Shown here: positions 16,828-24,982 of the stretch, piece after piece
How the letters are laid out: each line of letters begins with the position of its first letter
How positions within the stretch are numbered: position 1 is the stretch's first letter
Source: an uncultured Pelagibacteraceae bacterium
GTDB taxonomy: Bacteria; Pseudomonadota; Alphaproteobacteria; Pelagibacterales; Pelagibacteraceae
NCBI GenBank assembly: GCA_902622245.1
Contig: CACNPC010000001.1
Coordinates: 269,425 to 333,424, forward strand
DNA: 64,000 nucleotides
Direction: 5' to 3'
The notes under the pieces: model-generated
The model's database searches: none
What the model was told of the DNA's origin: nothing
The model's input: the letters and a program-made list of their open reading frames with translations, nothing else
Program-made: the position numbers and the translations under genes

Positions 16828-18222
16828 CTATATATTTTTTACTATTTCTTCTGTCATTTTTTTTGCATCTGAAAATAACATAAGGGTATTATCTCTATAG
16901 AACAAATCGTTATCTATTCCTGCATAACCAGGGGATAAACTTCTTTTAACAAACAACACAGATTTGCTTTTTTCTACATCTAAAACTGGCATTCCATATA
17001 TTGGGCTTTGTGGATCTGTCTTTGCGACTGGGTTAGTAACATCATTTGCTCCAATAACATAAGCTACATCACAATTTGCAAAATCATTATTAATTTCCTC
17101 TAATTCAAAAACCTCATCGTAAGGAACATTCGCCTCTGCAAGAAGAACATTCATGTGGCCAGGCATTCGACCAGCTACAGGATGTATTGCATAAGATACT
17201 TTTACTCCATTTTTTTTTAATGCATCTACCATTTCTCTAAGTGCATGTTGCGCTTGAGCTACAGCCATACCATAACCTGGAACAATTATTACAGATGAAG
17301 CATTCTTCATTAAAAAGGCAGCATCATCTGCATTTCCATTTTTTACAGGTTTTTGTTCTTTATCTTTAGAACTGGAAGTCTCTTCATTTGCACCCCAACC
17401 TCCTAATATGACATTAAAAAATGATCTATTCATTCCTTTACACATAATATAAGAAAGAATTGCTCCTGATGATCCAACTAATGCTCCAGTAATTATTAAA
17501 GCAGTATTTTCTAATGTAAAACCTATCCCTGCAGCAGCCCATCCAGAGTATGAGTTTAACATTGAAATAACAACTGGCATGTCTGCTCCACCAATTGGAA
17601 TAATTAATAACAGACCAACTATAAAAGATATTAATACAAGTGACCAAAATACATTAGATGCTTGGGTGTTGCATAAATAATAAATTAGAAAAATTATTGT
17701 CAATCCTAGTAGCAAATTAAGATAGTGCTGACCTTTGAAGGTTATAGGTGAACCTGACATTATTCCTCTTAATTTTAAAAATGCGATTATAGAACCAGAA
17801 AAAGTTATTGCTCCGATTGCAGCTCCTAAAGACATTTCTATAAGACTTGCAAGCTTTATTTGTCCAACAACCCCTAAATTAAATGCCTCTGGTTTCAAAA
17901 ATGCTGATACAGCTACAAATACCGCTGCAAGACCTACTAAACTATGAAATCCAGCAACTAATTCTGGCATTGCTGTCATTGGTATTCTAAAAGCTATAAA
18001 TGCCCCAACAGCTCCACCAATCAATAAAAAAATCAATACATAAATAAATCCAGGGCCAAAATTTCCAACGGAAAGAAAGGTGACAATTATTGAAATAGTC
18101 ATACCAGCGATTCCAAAATAGTTTCCTTGCCTTGAGGTTTCTGGGGAAGATAATCCCCTTAAAGCTAAAATAAATAAAATTCCTGAAATTAAATAAAATA
18201 TTGCTGATAAATTTGCAGACAT
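16828..18222 (-). CDS. pntB: NAD(P) transhydrogenase subunit beta
   Basis: This 464-residue protein has eight or nine membrane helices in its first 270 residues, including the conserved GGADMPVVISMLNSYSGWAA. A soluble NADP-binding domain follows with IIVPGYGMAVAQAQHA, HPVAGRMPGHMNVLLAEA and GANDVTNPVA. It forms the proton channel and NADP site of the membrane transhydrogenase that makes NADPH from NADH at the cost of proton-motive force. It is the last gene of a pntAA-pntAB-pntB operon and converges on the tRNA gene. Confidence 0.95.
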   Translation of the reverse strand: MSANLSAIFYLISGILFILALRGLSSPETSRQGNYFGIAGMTISIIVTFLSVGNFGPGFIYVLIFLLIGGAVGAFIAFRIPMTAMPELVAGFHSLVGLAAVFVAVSAFLKPEAFNLGVVGQIKLASLIEMSLGAAIGAITFSGSIIAFLKLRGIMSGSPITFKGQHYLNLLLGLTIIFLIYYLCNTQASNVFWSLVLISFIVGLLLIIPIGGADMPVVISMLNSYSGWAAAGIGFTLENTALIITGALVGSSGAILSYIMCKGMNRSFFNVILGGWGANEETSSSKDKEQKPVKNGNADDAAFLMKNASSVIIVPGYGMAVAQAQHALREMVDALKKNGVKVSYAIHPVAGRMPGHMNVLLAEANVPYDEVFELEEINNDFANCDVAYVIGANDVTNPVAKTDPQSPIYGMPVLDVEKSKSVLFVKRSLSPGYAGIDNDLFYRDNTLMLFSDAKKMTEEIVKNI

Positions 18223-18224
18223 AA

Positions 18225-18524
18225 TTATTTTTTCTTTTTCTTGTACATTTGAAGCATTCTTTGAGTAACTAAAAAGCCACCAAAAATATTAACAGCTGCT
18301 AAAATTATAGCGAGAAAACCAAATATATTAGAAATTTCAAATATATTATTTGAGCTTGCAAGAGCCGCTATTATTGCGCCAACAATAATAACTGATGAGA
18401 TTGCATTTGTAACAGACATGAGTGGAGTATGAAGAGATGGAGTAACACTCCAAACTACATAGTATCCTACAAATATTGATAAAATAAATATACTTAGTCT
18501 GAATATAAAAGGATCGATTTCCAT
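18225..18524 (-). CDS. pntAB: NAD(P) transhydrogenase subunit alpha, membrane part (PntAB)
   Basis: This 99-residue protein has three membrane helices and the motif VTPSLHTPLMSVTNAISS, characteristic of the membrane section of the alpha subunit. In alphaproteobacteria the alpha subunit is commonly split into PntAA (soluble) and PntAB (membrane), as here. It sits 2 bases before pntB and overlaps the end of pntAA by one base. Confidence 0.93.
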   Translation of the reverse strand: MEIDPFIFRLSIFILSIFVGYYVVWSVTPSLHTPLMSVTNAISSVIIVGAIIAALASSNNIFEISNIFGFLAIILAAVNIFGGFLVTQRMLQMYKKKKK

Positions 18525-19612
18525 TATTTAACCATTGTTTTTTCTATTATTTCGTCATCTAAATTAATTTCAAAAATTTTTTTTTCTTTATTAAATAAGT
18601 TTACTATAAAATTAAATATATTTTTTGAGTAAAGATTGGAAGCTGAAACTGGTAAATTATTTAGTATATTTCCTTCGCCCATAATTTTAACACCATTATT
18701 ATTAATAATTTTATTAACTTCAGTTAATTCTGCATTGCCACCTTGTGAAGCTGCCAAATCATAAATTATTGAACCATTTTGCATATCGTTAATCATTTCT
18801 TTTTTAATTATAAGTGGGGCTTTTTTTCCTGGAATTAACGCAGTGCATATTACAATATCAATTTTTTTTAGAGTTTCTCTTAGTAAATCCTCCTGTTTTT
18901 TTTTAAAGTCCTCTGAGGTTTCTTTTGCATAACCTCCTTCAGTTTCTAAATTTTCTGCCCCTTCCACTGTTAAAAATTTACCACCTAGACTTTCAACTTG
19001 TTCTTTTGATGCTGATCTTACATCTGTAGCAAAAACAATAGCTCCTAATCTTTTAGCAGTTGCAATTGCTTGTAAACCTGCAACACCGGCGCCAACAACC
19101 AATACTTTAGCAGCCGAAATAGTACCCGCTGCAGTCATCATCATAGGTATTGCTCTTTGATAATAAGCAAAAGAGTCAACCACAGCCTTATATCCCGCTA
19201 AATTTGCTTGAGAAGATAAAACATCCATAGATTGCGCTCTGGTTATTCTTGGCAAAAGTTCCATTGAAAAACAGGTAATATTTTTTTTTATAATTTCTTT
19301 TAATTTTTCCTTATTATTGTAAGGGTTTAATATGCCAATAAAAATTTGTTTGCTTCTTAGTTTGTTTAAATTATCGTCGGTTAAGATATTCATTTGTGCA
19401 ATAACATTTGAATTAGATAATACTTCATCGTTACTGTTTAAAATGTTTGCTCCCTCCGATTTATATTGTTCGTCGTTGTAACCTAAATGGGTGGCATAAT
19501 CTTTACATAAATAAATTTCTAGTCCTAAAGATTTATATTTTTTTACAATTTCAGGAGTTATAGCAACTCTTTTTTCAATTTTCTTATCTTCAGTTATTGA
19601 TCCTATTATCAT
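18524..19612 (-). CDS. pntAA: NAD(P) transhydrogenase subunit alpha, NAD-binding part (PntAA)
   Basis: This 362-residue soluble subunit resembles alanine dehydrogenase. It has KRVAITPEIVKKYK near the start, MTAAGTISAAKVLVVGAG with the Rossmann glycine motif, TDVRSASKEQVESLGG, and DLAASQGGNAELT late in the protein. It binds NADH and passes hydride to the NADP site in PntB. The start codon is one base from the stop of a 36-codon oxidase-subunit-like gene upstream. Confidence 0.94.
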   Translation of the reverse strand: MIIGSITEDKKIEKRVAITPEIVKKYKSLGLEIYLCKDYATHLGYNDEQYKSEGANILNSNDEVLSNSNVIAQMNILTDDNLNKLRSKQIFIGILNPYNNKEKLKEIIKKNITCFSMELLPRITRAQSMDVLSSQANLAGYKAVVDSFAYYQRAIPMMMTAAGTISAAKVLVVGAGVAGLQAIATAKRLGAIVFATDVRSASKEQVESLGGKFLTVEGAENLETEGGYAKETSEDFKKKQEDLLRETLKKIDIVICTALIPGKKAPLIIKKEMINDMQNGSIIYDLAASQGGNAELTEVNKIINNNGVKIMGEGNILNNLPVSASNLYSKNIFNFIVNLFNKEKKIFEINLDDEIIEKTMVK

Positions 19613-19613
19613 A

Positions 19614-19724
19614 TTACAAAAGAAATATTGCCATTAGAATTAAAACAACAACTACAGCAATTGACCCCCAAAGAACAAATTTAGTAAAATTATTCCAGGT
19701 ATTTTTATGGCTTTCGTTATCCAT
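19614..19724 (-). CDS. aa3-type cytochrome c oxidase subunit IV-like small membrane protein
   Basis: This is a 36-residue open frame starting with ATG at 19724. It has a short soluble head (DNESHKNTWNNFTKF) and one membrane helix (VLWGSIAVVVVLILMAIFLL). The pattern of His, Trp-x-x-Phe and the helix matches the very small alphaproteobacterial aa3 oxidase subunit IV family (PF07835). In other alphaproteobacteria members also lie beside pntA. It fits exactly between rpmJ (7 bases) and pntAA (1 base). Confidence 0.8.
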   Translation of the reverse strand: MDNESHKNTWNNFTKFVLWGSIAVVVVLILMAIFLL

Positions 19725-19731
19725 ATTTAAT

Positions 19732-19857
19732 TTATTTTTGTCTAGCTTTAAATTTTGGGTTTTTTTTATTTATTATGTAAACTCTCCCTCTCCTTCTAAC
19801 TAATTTAGAATTAAGATCTCTTTTTTTTAGGGATTTAAGTGAACTTGCAATTTTCAT
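19732..19857 (-). CDS. rpmJ: 50S ribosomal protein L36
   Basis: This 41-residue protein from ATG at 19857 begins [14 protein letters not shown]. It continues [22 protein letters not shown], the alternative (cysteine-free, YkgO-like) form of L36 typical of alphaproteobacteria. It lacks the zinc ligands of the other form, parallel to the zinc-free L31 in this window. It starts 3 bases after the stop of the sugar epimerase gene. Confidence 0.92.
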   Translation of the reverse strand: MKIASSLKSLKKRDLNSKLVRRRGRVYIINKKNPKFKARQK

Positions 19858-19860
19858 AAT

Positions 19861-20748
19861 TTAAATTTTCAGTTTTTTAATAAACGAACTTACGTAATCT
19901 TTCAAATTTATTTTTCCATAATATCTTCTTACTTTGTTATTATATGCTATATTCGTCAAAGCAGAGGCATATCTTTCGCCTGATCTTGGTGGTAAATATC
20001 TTATTTTTGATCCAAACATTTTTGCCACATCTTTTATTGAGTATGATTTCTTATGACTAATACTGTAATGCCTGCATCTATTTAATTTCCAGGCTTTCAA
20101 ACAAATTTCAATGGTATCAGTAATATGAGTGAATCTTCTTGTTTGCGTACCTGGTTTTACAATAGTAAGAGGCTTCTGATTAATATATTGATGTTGAAAA
20201 ATTCCAATTACAGTTGCCATTGCACCTGTTTGAATTTGCTTCTCTCCATACACATTATAAAAATAAATTACCTCAAATTTAAAATCAAACCACTTTTTTA
20301 AATTTTCTAATAATTCTAGATTTTTTGATTTAGTAAAAGCATATGGAGATAAATTTTTGTCGTTACCACGATTTCCCAATGTTGCTGAGGTTGCTGAGTA
20401 AATTAATTTAATTTTATTTTCAAGGCAAAACTTAAATACCTCTTGGGTACCCAAAGAATTTGACTCAAAACATTTGTCAAAATTTTTAAAACTTTGATAA
20501 ATTCTAGAAAATTCTCCAAAATGAAATAATGAAAGTATCTTAGATTTTTTTTTTTTTAAAATTTTTGAAATATTAGTAGTTTGTCCTTTTAAATATTTAA
20601 CTTTTTTATTTTTTATATGATTTTTTTTTGAACCTGAGGAATAATTATCAATACTTATAATTTTATAATTTGTTTTTTTTAATAATGCTTTGATTAAATT
20701 TGCACCTACAAAACCTGCACCACCAGTTACTATAAGTAGATTTTTCAT
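19861..20748 (-). CDS. NAD-dependent sugar epimerase/dehydratase next to 5S rRNA
   Basis: This 295-residue extended short-chain dehydrogenase has TGGAGFVGANL at the N-terminus, SATSATLGN in the active site and the Tyr-x-x-x-Lys motif as YAFTK. It resembles UDP-glucose 4-epimerase. Its ATG lies only 8 bases beyond the 3' end of the 5S rRNA gene on the same strand, with no terminator between. rpmJ follows 3 bases after its stop. It looks like a surface-sugar gene placed between two parts of the translation machinery. The substrate is unknown. Confidence 0.82.
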   Translation of the reverse strand: MKNLLIVTGGAGFVGANLIKALLKKTNYKIISIDNYSSGSKKNHIKNKKVKYLKGQTTNISKILKKKKSKILSLFHFGEFSRIYQSFKNFDKCFESNSLGTQEVFKFCLENKIKLIYSATSATLGNRGNDKNLSPYAFTKSKNLELLENLKKWFDFKFEVIYFYNVYGEKQIQTGAMATVIGIFQHQYINQKPLTIVKPGTQTRRFTHITDTIEICLKAWKLNRCRHYSISHKKSYSIKDVAKMFGSKIRYLPPRSGERYASALTNIAYNNKVRRYYGKINLKDYVSSFIKKLKI

Positions 20749-20756
20749 TTAGATTA

Positions 20757-20873
20757 GCCTGGCAATGTCCTACTCTTCCAAGTCTTAAGACTAAGTACCA
20801 TCGGCGCAGAAAGGCTTGACTTCCGAGTTCGGTATGGGATCGGGTATGACCCTTTCGCAATAATCACCAGGCA
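20757..20873 (-). rRNA. rrf: 5S ribosomal RNA, detached from 16S-23S
   Basis: This is a 117-base 5S gene. On the minus strand it runs from TGCCTGGTG to GCCAGGC, and these ends pair to form helix I. Inside are the conserved segments GATCCCATACCGAACTCGG, GTCAAGCC and GCGCCGATGGTA. No 23S or 16S sequence adjoins it. It has its own promoter at 20879-20907. In Ca. Pelagibacter the 5S gene is separated from 23S by a hypervariable island, which is the arrangement expected here to the right. Confidence 0.93.
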
Positions 20874-20878
20874 CAAAA

Positions 20879-20907
20879 CATATACAAAGGTAATTTATTG
20901 ATGTCAA
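20879..20907 (-). promoter_or_regulatory. Sigma70-type promoter of the orphan 5S rRNA gene
   Basis: On the minus strand a perfect -35 box TTGACA (20907-20902) is followed by exactly 17 bases and then TATATG (20884-20879), a good -10 box. Transcription would start about 6 bases later, at or next to the mature 5' end of 5S. The opposite strand of this 91-base gap also leads to a divergent sugar-epimerase gene. Confidence 0.7.
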
Positions 20908-20964
20908 TTGTAATAAACATATATTTAATTGGTAAAATTCAAATATTTTATTAAATATTTCTTA

Positions 20965-22014
20965 GTGAAAAAAAAAAAAATATTATTAGTTACTGGTTCT
21001 ACAGGTTTAATTGGATCTGAAATAGTATATGAACTTAACAAGGAATATGACGTTGTTTATGGTATAGACAATAATGAGAGGTCAAAATATTTTGGTAGTC
21101 AGGGTAGTACTAGCAAAATTAAAAGTTTTTTAATTAAAAATATTAAAAATTATAAACACTTAGATCTAGATATTTCAAATAAGAAAAAAGTATTTGATTT
21201 AATAGACAGTATAAAGCCAAATAATGTTGTTCATTGTGCAGCTCAACCAAGTCATGATACTGCAGCCAGAATTCCTATCAGAGACTTTGAAGTAAATGCA
21301 TTTTCTACTTTAAATTTAATGGAAGCGTTAAGAAAAAAATCAAAAAATTCTAGCGTAATTTATTTTTCAACGAATAAAGTATACGGAGATAATCCGAATA
21401 AGATAAAATTGAAAGAAAAGAAAAAGAGATATGATTATTTACAAAAAAAGTACAGGAATGGAATCAATGAAAGTTTCAGTATAGATAATTGCTTACATTC
21501 CCTATTTGGAGCTTCTAAATTATCAGGTGATATAATAGTACAAGAATATGGACGATATTTTGATATGAAAACAACTTGTCTACGGGGAGGTTGTTTGACT
21601 GGTCCAAATCAATCAGGTGTAGAACAACATGGTTTTTTAAATTATTTGGTTAAATGTAATTTAAATAGAAAGTCATATACCATTAATGGTTACAAGGGCA
21701 AACAAGTCAGAGACAATATACATTCAAAAGATATAACAAATTTTGTAAAATTGTTTTTTGAATATCCGAGAATTGCAGAGATATATAACATAGGTGGAGG
21801 AAGATCCAACTCTATTTCGATCTTAGAGGCAATTGAATTAATTGAAAAAAAAACAGGAAAAAAAATGATATACAACTATAGAAATGTACCAAGAATTGGG
21901 GACCACATATGTTATATAAGTGACTTACGAAAAATTAAGAAGCATTATCCAAAATGGGAAATAAAATATAGCTTAAGTGCAATAATTGATGATTTGATAA
22001 ATGGTTTAATGTGA
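20965..22014 (+). CDS. NAD-dependent epimerase, CDP-paratose/tyvelose 2-epimerase-like
   Basis: This extended SDR enzyme has VTGSTGLIGSE at its N-terminus, HCAAQPSHDTAA, STNKVYGDNP, and HSLFGASKLSGD at the catalytic position. Phe replaces the usual Tyr of YxxxK there. RGGCLTGPNQSG and INGYKGKQVRDNIHS follow. These features match the CDP-paratose 2-epimerase group, which inverts carbon 2 of an activated deoxysugar. The frame opens at a TTG (20929), but the Rossmann fold begins right at a GTG at 20965, which I chose (349 residues). It is the first island gene beyond the 5S and overlaps the next gene by 4 bases. Confidence 0.8.
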   Translation: MKKKKILLVTGSTGLIGSEIVYELNKEYDVVYGIDNNERSKYFGSQGSTSKIKSFLIKNIKNYKHLDLDISNKKKVFDLIDSIKPNNVVHCAAQPSHDTAARIPIRDFEVNAFSTLNLMEALRKKSKNSSVIYFSTNKVYGDNPNKIKLKEKKKRYDYLQKKYRNGINESFSIDNCLHSLFGASKLSGDIIVQEYGRYFDMKTTCLRGGCLTGPNQSGVEQHGFLNYLVKCNLNRKSYTINGYKGKQVRDNIHSKDITNFVKLFFEYPRIAEIYNIGGGRSNSISILEAIELIEKKTGKKMIYNYRNVPRIGDHICYISDLRKIKKHYPKWEIKYSLSAIIDDLINGLM

Positions 22015-22910
22015 TTATTGTTAATATTAAGGATGGCCTTGGAAATCAAATGTTTCAGTATGCGACAGGGTATGTTCTAGCAAAAAAAATAAATACTTCT
22101 GTAATTTGTGATACAAGATATTTGATAGAGAAAAAAAAAAATCCACCAAAAGACTACGTAATTAGAGAATTTGATTTAGATATTTTTGGGATAAAGGCTC
22201 CAAGAATAGAAACTTTTAAACTTTTACCAACATTTCAATTTTTTAAAAATTATGTAGTCCGTCACAATGTAACAAAATTACTAGATAAATTTAATCAAAA
22301 TGTTTTAATGGAAAGATCAAGAAAGATAGACCTTAGGATTATTAAAAATAAAAGAAAAAATCTTTATATTGATGGTTATTGGCAATCTGAGGAATATTTT
22401 AAAGAATATAGAAATGATATAATAAAATTGTTTAACTTTGATGATTTAATACATAAAAAAAACAACATAATATTTAAAAATGAAATTAATTTTGAGTATG
22501 ATGTTTGCTTAAATGTCAGAAGGACAGATCATCTTAAAAGCAAAGAATTAGATGCTGTTACAATAAATTATTATATAAATTCAATAAATTATTTTAAAAA
22601 AATACTAAATAAGTCTTTTAAAATTTATGTTTTTTCAGATGATCTAGAATGGTGCAGAAAAAATTTTAATAAAAATGATAATTGTATATTTGTTGAACAT
22701 GTTTTAGCAGGAGAAAAATTTAAAAATTATCTTTACTTAATGTCATGTTTCAAAAATTTTATCATACCAAATAGTTCTTTTGCCTGGTGGGCTGCCTGGC
22801 TATCAAAATTTGATAATAAAATTATTATCGCTCCAAAAAATTGGAGTGGTTTGATAAAAGAAAGTGAAATCGATACTGTGCCTAAAAATTGGGTTAGAAT
22901 TGATAATTAA
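22011..22910 (+). CDS. Glycosyltransferase family 11, alpha-1,2-fucosyltransferase-like
   Basis: This 299-residue protein begins with IKDGLGNQMFQYATGYVLA, the GT11 signature. It has VCLNVRRTDHL in place of the consensus His-x-Arg-Arg-x-Asp motif, with Asn for the His, and ends with PNSSFAWWAAWLS. GT11 enzymes transfer fucose from GDP-fucose to position 2 of a sugar. The neighbouring gmd and fcl genes make GDP-fucose, which agrees. The start is GTG, overlapping the previous stop (GTGA). Confidence 0.85.
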   Translation: MIIVNIKDGLGNQMFQYATGYVLAKKINTSVICDTRYLIEKKKNPPKDYVIREFDLDIFGIKAPRIETFKLLPTFQFFKNYVVRHNVTKLLDKFNQNVLMERSRKIDLRIIKNKRKNLYIDGYWQSEEYFKEYRNDIIKLFNFDDLIHKKNNIIFKNEINFEYDVCLNVRRTDHLKSKELDAVTINYYINSINYFKKILNKSFKIYVFSDDLEWCRKNFNKNDNCIFVEHVLAGEKFKNYLYLMSCFKNFIIPNSSFAWWAAWLSKFDNKIIIAPKNWSGLIKESEIDTVPKNWVRIDN

Positions 22911-22968
22911 ATGGAATTATTAAATATACTTATTTAAAAAATTATCTATTAGTATATAGAATTATTTA

Positions 22969-23985
22969 ATGAAAAAAACTGCTCTTATTACCGGTATATC
23001 AGGTCAAGATGGTGCTTACCTAGCAAAACTTTTACTAAATAAAAATTATAAAGTTATAGGATCGGATAGAAGATCTTCAAGAGCAAGTTTATGGAGATTG
23101 AAGAGGCTTGGAATTGAAAAAAAAGTTATTATGGAAGAATTAGAATTAAGCGAGCTGTACGATATAAAAAGGTTAGTTCAAAAATATAAATTTAATGAGA
23201 TATATAATCTTGGAGCTCAATCGTTTGTAAAAAGTTCCTTTAATAGTCCTCTATATACATCAAACGTTACTGGTACATCAGTTTTAAAGATACTGGAAAC
23301 AATTAGAGAAATAAATCCTAAAACTAAATTTTATCAAGCCTCATCTTCAGAAATGTATGGCAAAGTTGTTGAAAAAATTCAAAATGAAAATACAAATTTC
23401 AACCCTCAAAGTCCCTATGCAATTGCAAAAGTATTTGGACATTATACAACAAAACTTTACAGAGAATCTTACAATATTTTTGCAGTATCTGGCATTTTAT
23501 TTAACCATGAATCTCCATTAAGAGGTGAAGAATTTGTGACTAGAAAAATAACATTAGGACTTGTTAAAATCATAAAGGGAGATCTTAAATGTTTAGAACT
23601 TGGAAATATATATGCTAAAAGAGATTGGGGTTATGCCAAAGAATATGTTGAGGCAATATGGAAAATGCTTCAACAAAAAAAACCTGAAGATTTTGTAATT
23701 TCTACTGGTAAAACATTTTCAGTAAAACAATTCATAAATGAAACTTTAAAGTTTCTTAAAATAAATGGAAAATGGATTGGTAAAGGTCTTAATGAAAGAT
23801 TAATTAACAAAAGAAATGGAAAAACAATTATTAAGATAAATCCTAAATTTTTTAGACCAGCTGAGGTAGATATTTTAATTGGAGATTCTTCCAAAGCACA
23901 CAAAGTTCTAAAGTGGAAGCCGAGGGTTAAACTTAAAGAATTAGTTAAAATAATGCTAGAGTCCGAATTAAAATTTTATAACTAA
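22969..23985 (+). CDS. gmd: GDP-mannose 4,6-dehydratase
   Basis: This 338-residue SDR has ITGISGQDGAYLAKLLL, YNLGAQSFVKSSF, QASSSEMYGKV, SPYAIAKVFGHY, LFNHESPLRG and RDWGYAKEYVEA, the Gmd set in order. It converts GDP-mannose to GDP-4-keto-6-deoxymannose, the first step to GDP-fucose and GDP-rhamnose-type sugars. It is slightly shorter than the usual 350-370. It converges on fcl, with which it shares 4 bases. Confidence 0.92.
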   Translation: MKKTALITGISGQDGAYLAKLLLNKNYKVIGSDRRSSRASLWRLKRLGIEKKVIMEELELSELYDIKRLVQKYKFNEIYNLGAQSFVKSSFNSPLYTSNVTGTSVLKILETIREINPKTKFYQASSSEMYGKVVEKIQNENTNFNPQSPYAIAKVFGHYTTKLYRESYNIFAVSGILFNHESPLRGEEFVTRKITLGLVKIIKGDLKCLELGNIYAKRDWGYAKEYVEAIWKMLQQKKPEDFVISTGKTFSVKQFINETLKFLKINGKWIGKGLNERLINKRNGKTIIKINPKFFRPAEVDILIGDSSKAHKVLKWKPRVKLKELVKIMLESELKFYN

Positions 23986-24926
23986 AGATATTTTTTATAA
24001 TTTTTTTGAAAATCATCTAAAGTTTCTCTAAGGCCCTCATAAATACTATATTTTGGTTTCCATTTATAGGATTTTGCAATACCACAATCTAAAACTTTTC
24101 TAGGTGTACCAGTGAGCGTTTTATTTATATATTTGATTTTAGTCTTAAATTGTAAAATTTTCATGATATTTTTTGCGTAATTTTCAATACTCATTTCTTT
24201 TTCAGTTCCAATATTAATTAAATTATGTTTTGTTTTAGTAAATAAAAAATGAATAACAGCATCAGCTATATCATCAACGTATATAGCTTCTCGCAAGGTT
24301 TTGCCGTTTCCCCATAATTCAACATGTTTTTTTTTTTTAATTTTTGCTAAGTAAATTTTTTTAATTAATGCTGGTAAAAAATGAGATTTATCTAAATCAT
24401 AATTATCATTTTTTCCAAAAGTATTACATGGCATCAAACTAATGAAATTAGTTGAATATTGTTTGTTATAATATTCGCACATTTTTACACCAGCTATCTT
24501 TGCAATAGCATAAGCTTCATTTGTTTTTTCTAAAATACCAGTCAATAAATATTTTTCTTTAATTGGTTGTCTTGATAATCGTGGGTAAATACAACTAGAA
24601 CCTAAAAAAATTAGTTTTTTAACACCAATTCTATATGCTCCGTCGATTAAATTATTTTGAATAGCGAGATTTTCATATATAAATTGTCCCGATAAGTCAT
24701 TATTTGCTTTAATACCACCTACTTTTGCAGCAGCTATAATTATATATTCTGGTTTTTTTTTTTTTAAAAAATTAAAAACTTTTTTTGAATTTTTTAAATC
24801 TAAATCTTTTCTATTCTTAACAATTATTTTTTTATAACCTTCTAATTTAAGTTTATTATAGATGGCAGAACCAACTAATCCATTATGGCCTGCTATGAAT
24901 ATTTTTGAATTTTTATATTTTTTCAT
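23982..24926 (-). CDS. fcl: GDP-L-fucose synthase
   Basis: This 314-residue SDR has IFIAGHNGLVGSAI, AAAKVGGIKANN, LGSSCIYPR with the catalytic Ser and Cys, YAIAKIAGVKM and LMPCNTFGKNDNYD, matching GDP-4-keto-6-deoxymannose 3,5-epimerase-4-reductase. It finishes GDP-L-fucose using the product of Gmd. The two genes face each other tail to tail and overlap by 4 bases, so they cannot share one transcript. That suggests assembly from separate pieces. Confidence 0.92.
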   Translation of the reverse strand: MKKYKNSKIFIAGHNGLVGSAIYNKLKLEGYKKIIVKNRKDLDLKNSKKVFNFLKKKKPEYIIIAAAKVGGIKANNDLSGQFIYENLAIQNNLIDGAYRIGVKKLIFLGSSCIYPRLSRQPIKEKYLLTGILEKTNEAYAIAKIAGVKMCEYYNKQYSTNFISLMPCNTFGKNDNYDLDKSHFLPALIKKIYLAKIKKKKHVELWGNGKTLREAIYVDDIADAVIHFLFTKTKHNLINIGTEKEMSIENYAKNIMKILQFKTKIKYINKTLTGTPRKVLDCGIAKSYKWKPKYSIYEGLRETLDDFQKNYKKYL

Positions 24927-24982
24927 ATTATAATATAAGATAAATATTCTTATAAAAAATTTATAATAAAATAAACTAAATA

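Noticed and set aside
19597..19803. Plus-strand open frame of 68 codons over the small pntAA-upstream genes
   Set aside because: It is the reverse of two convincing small minus-strand genes (oxidase subunit IV-like and L36).
20663..20860. Minus-strand open frame overlapping 5S rRNA
   Set aside because: Open frames through rRNA genes are common artefacts. The real gene here starts after the 5S.
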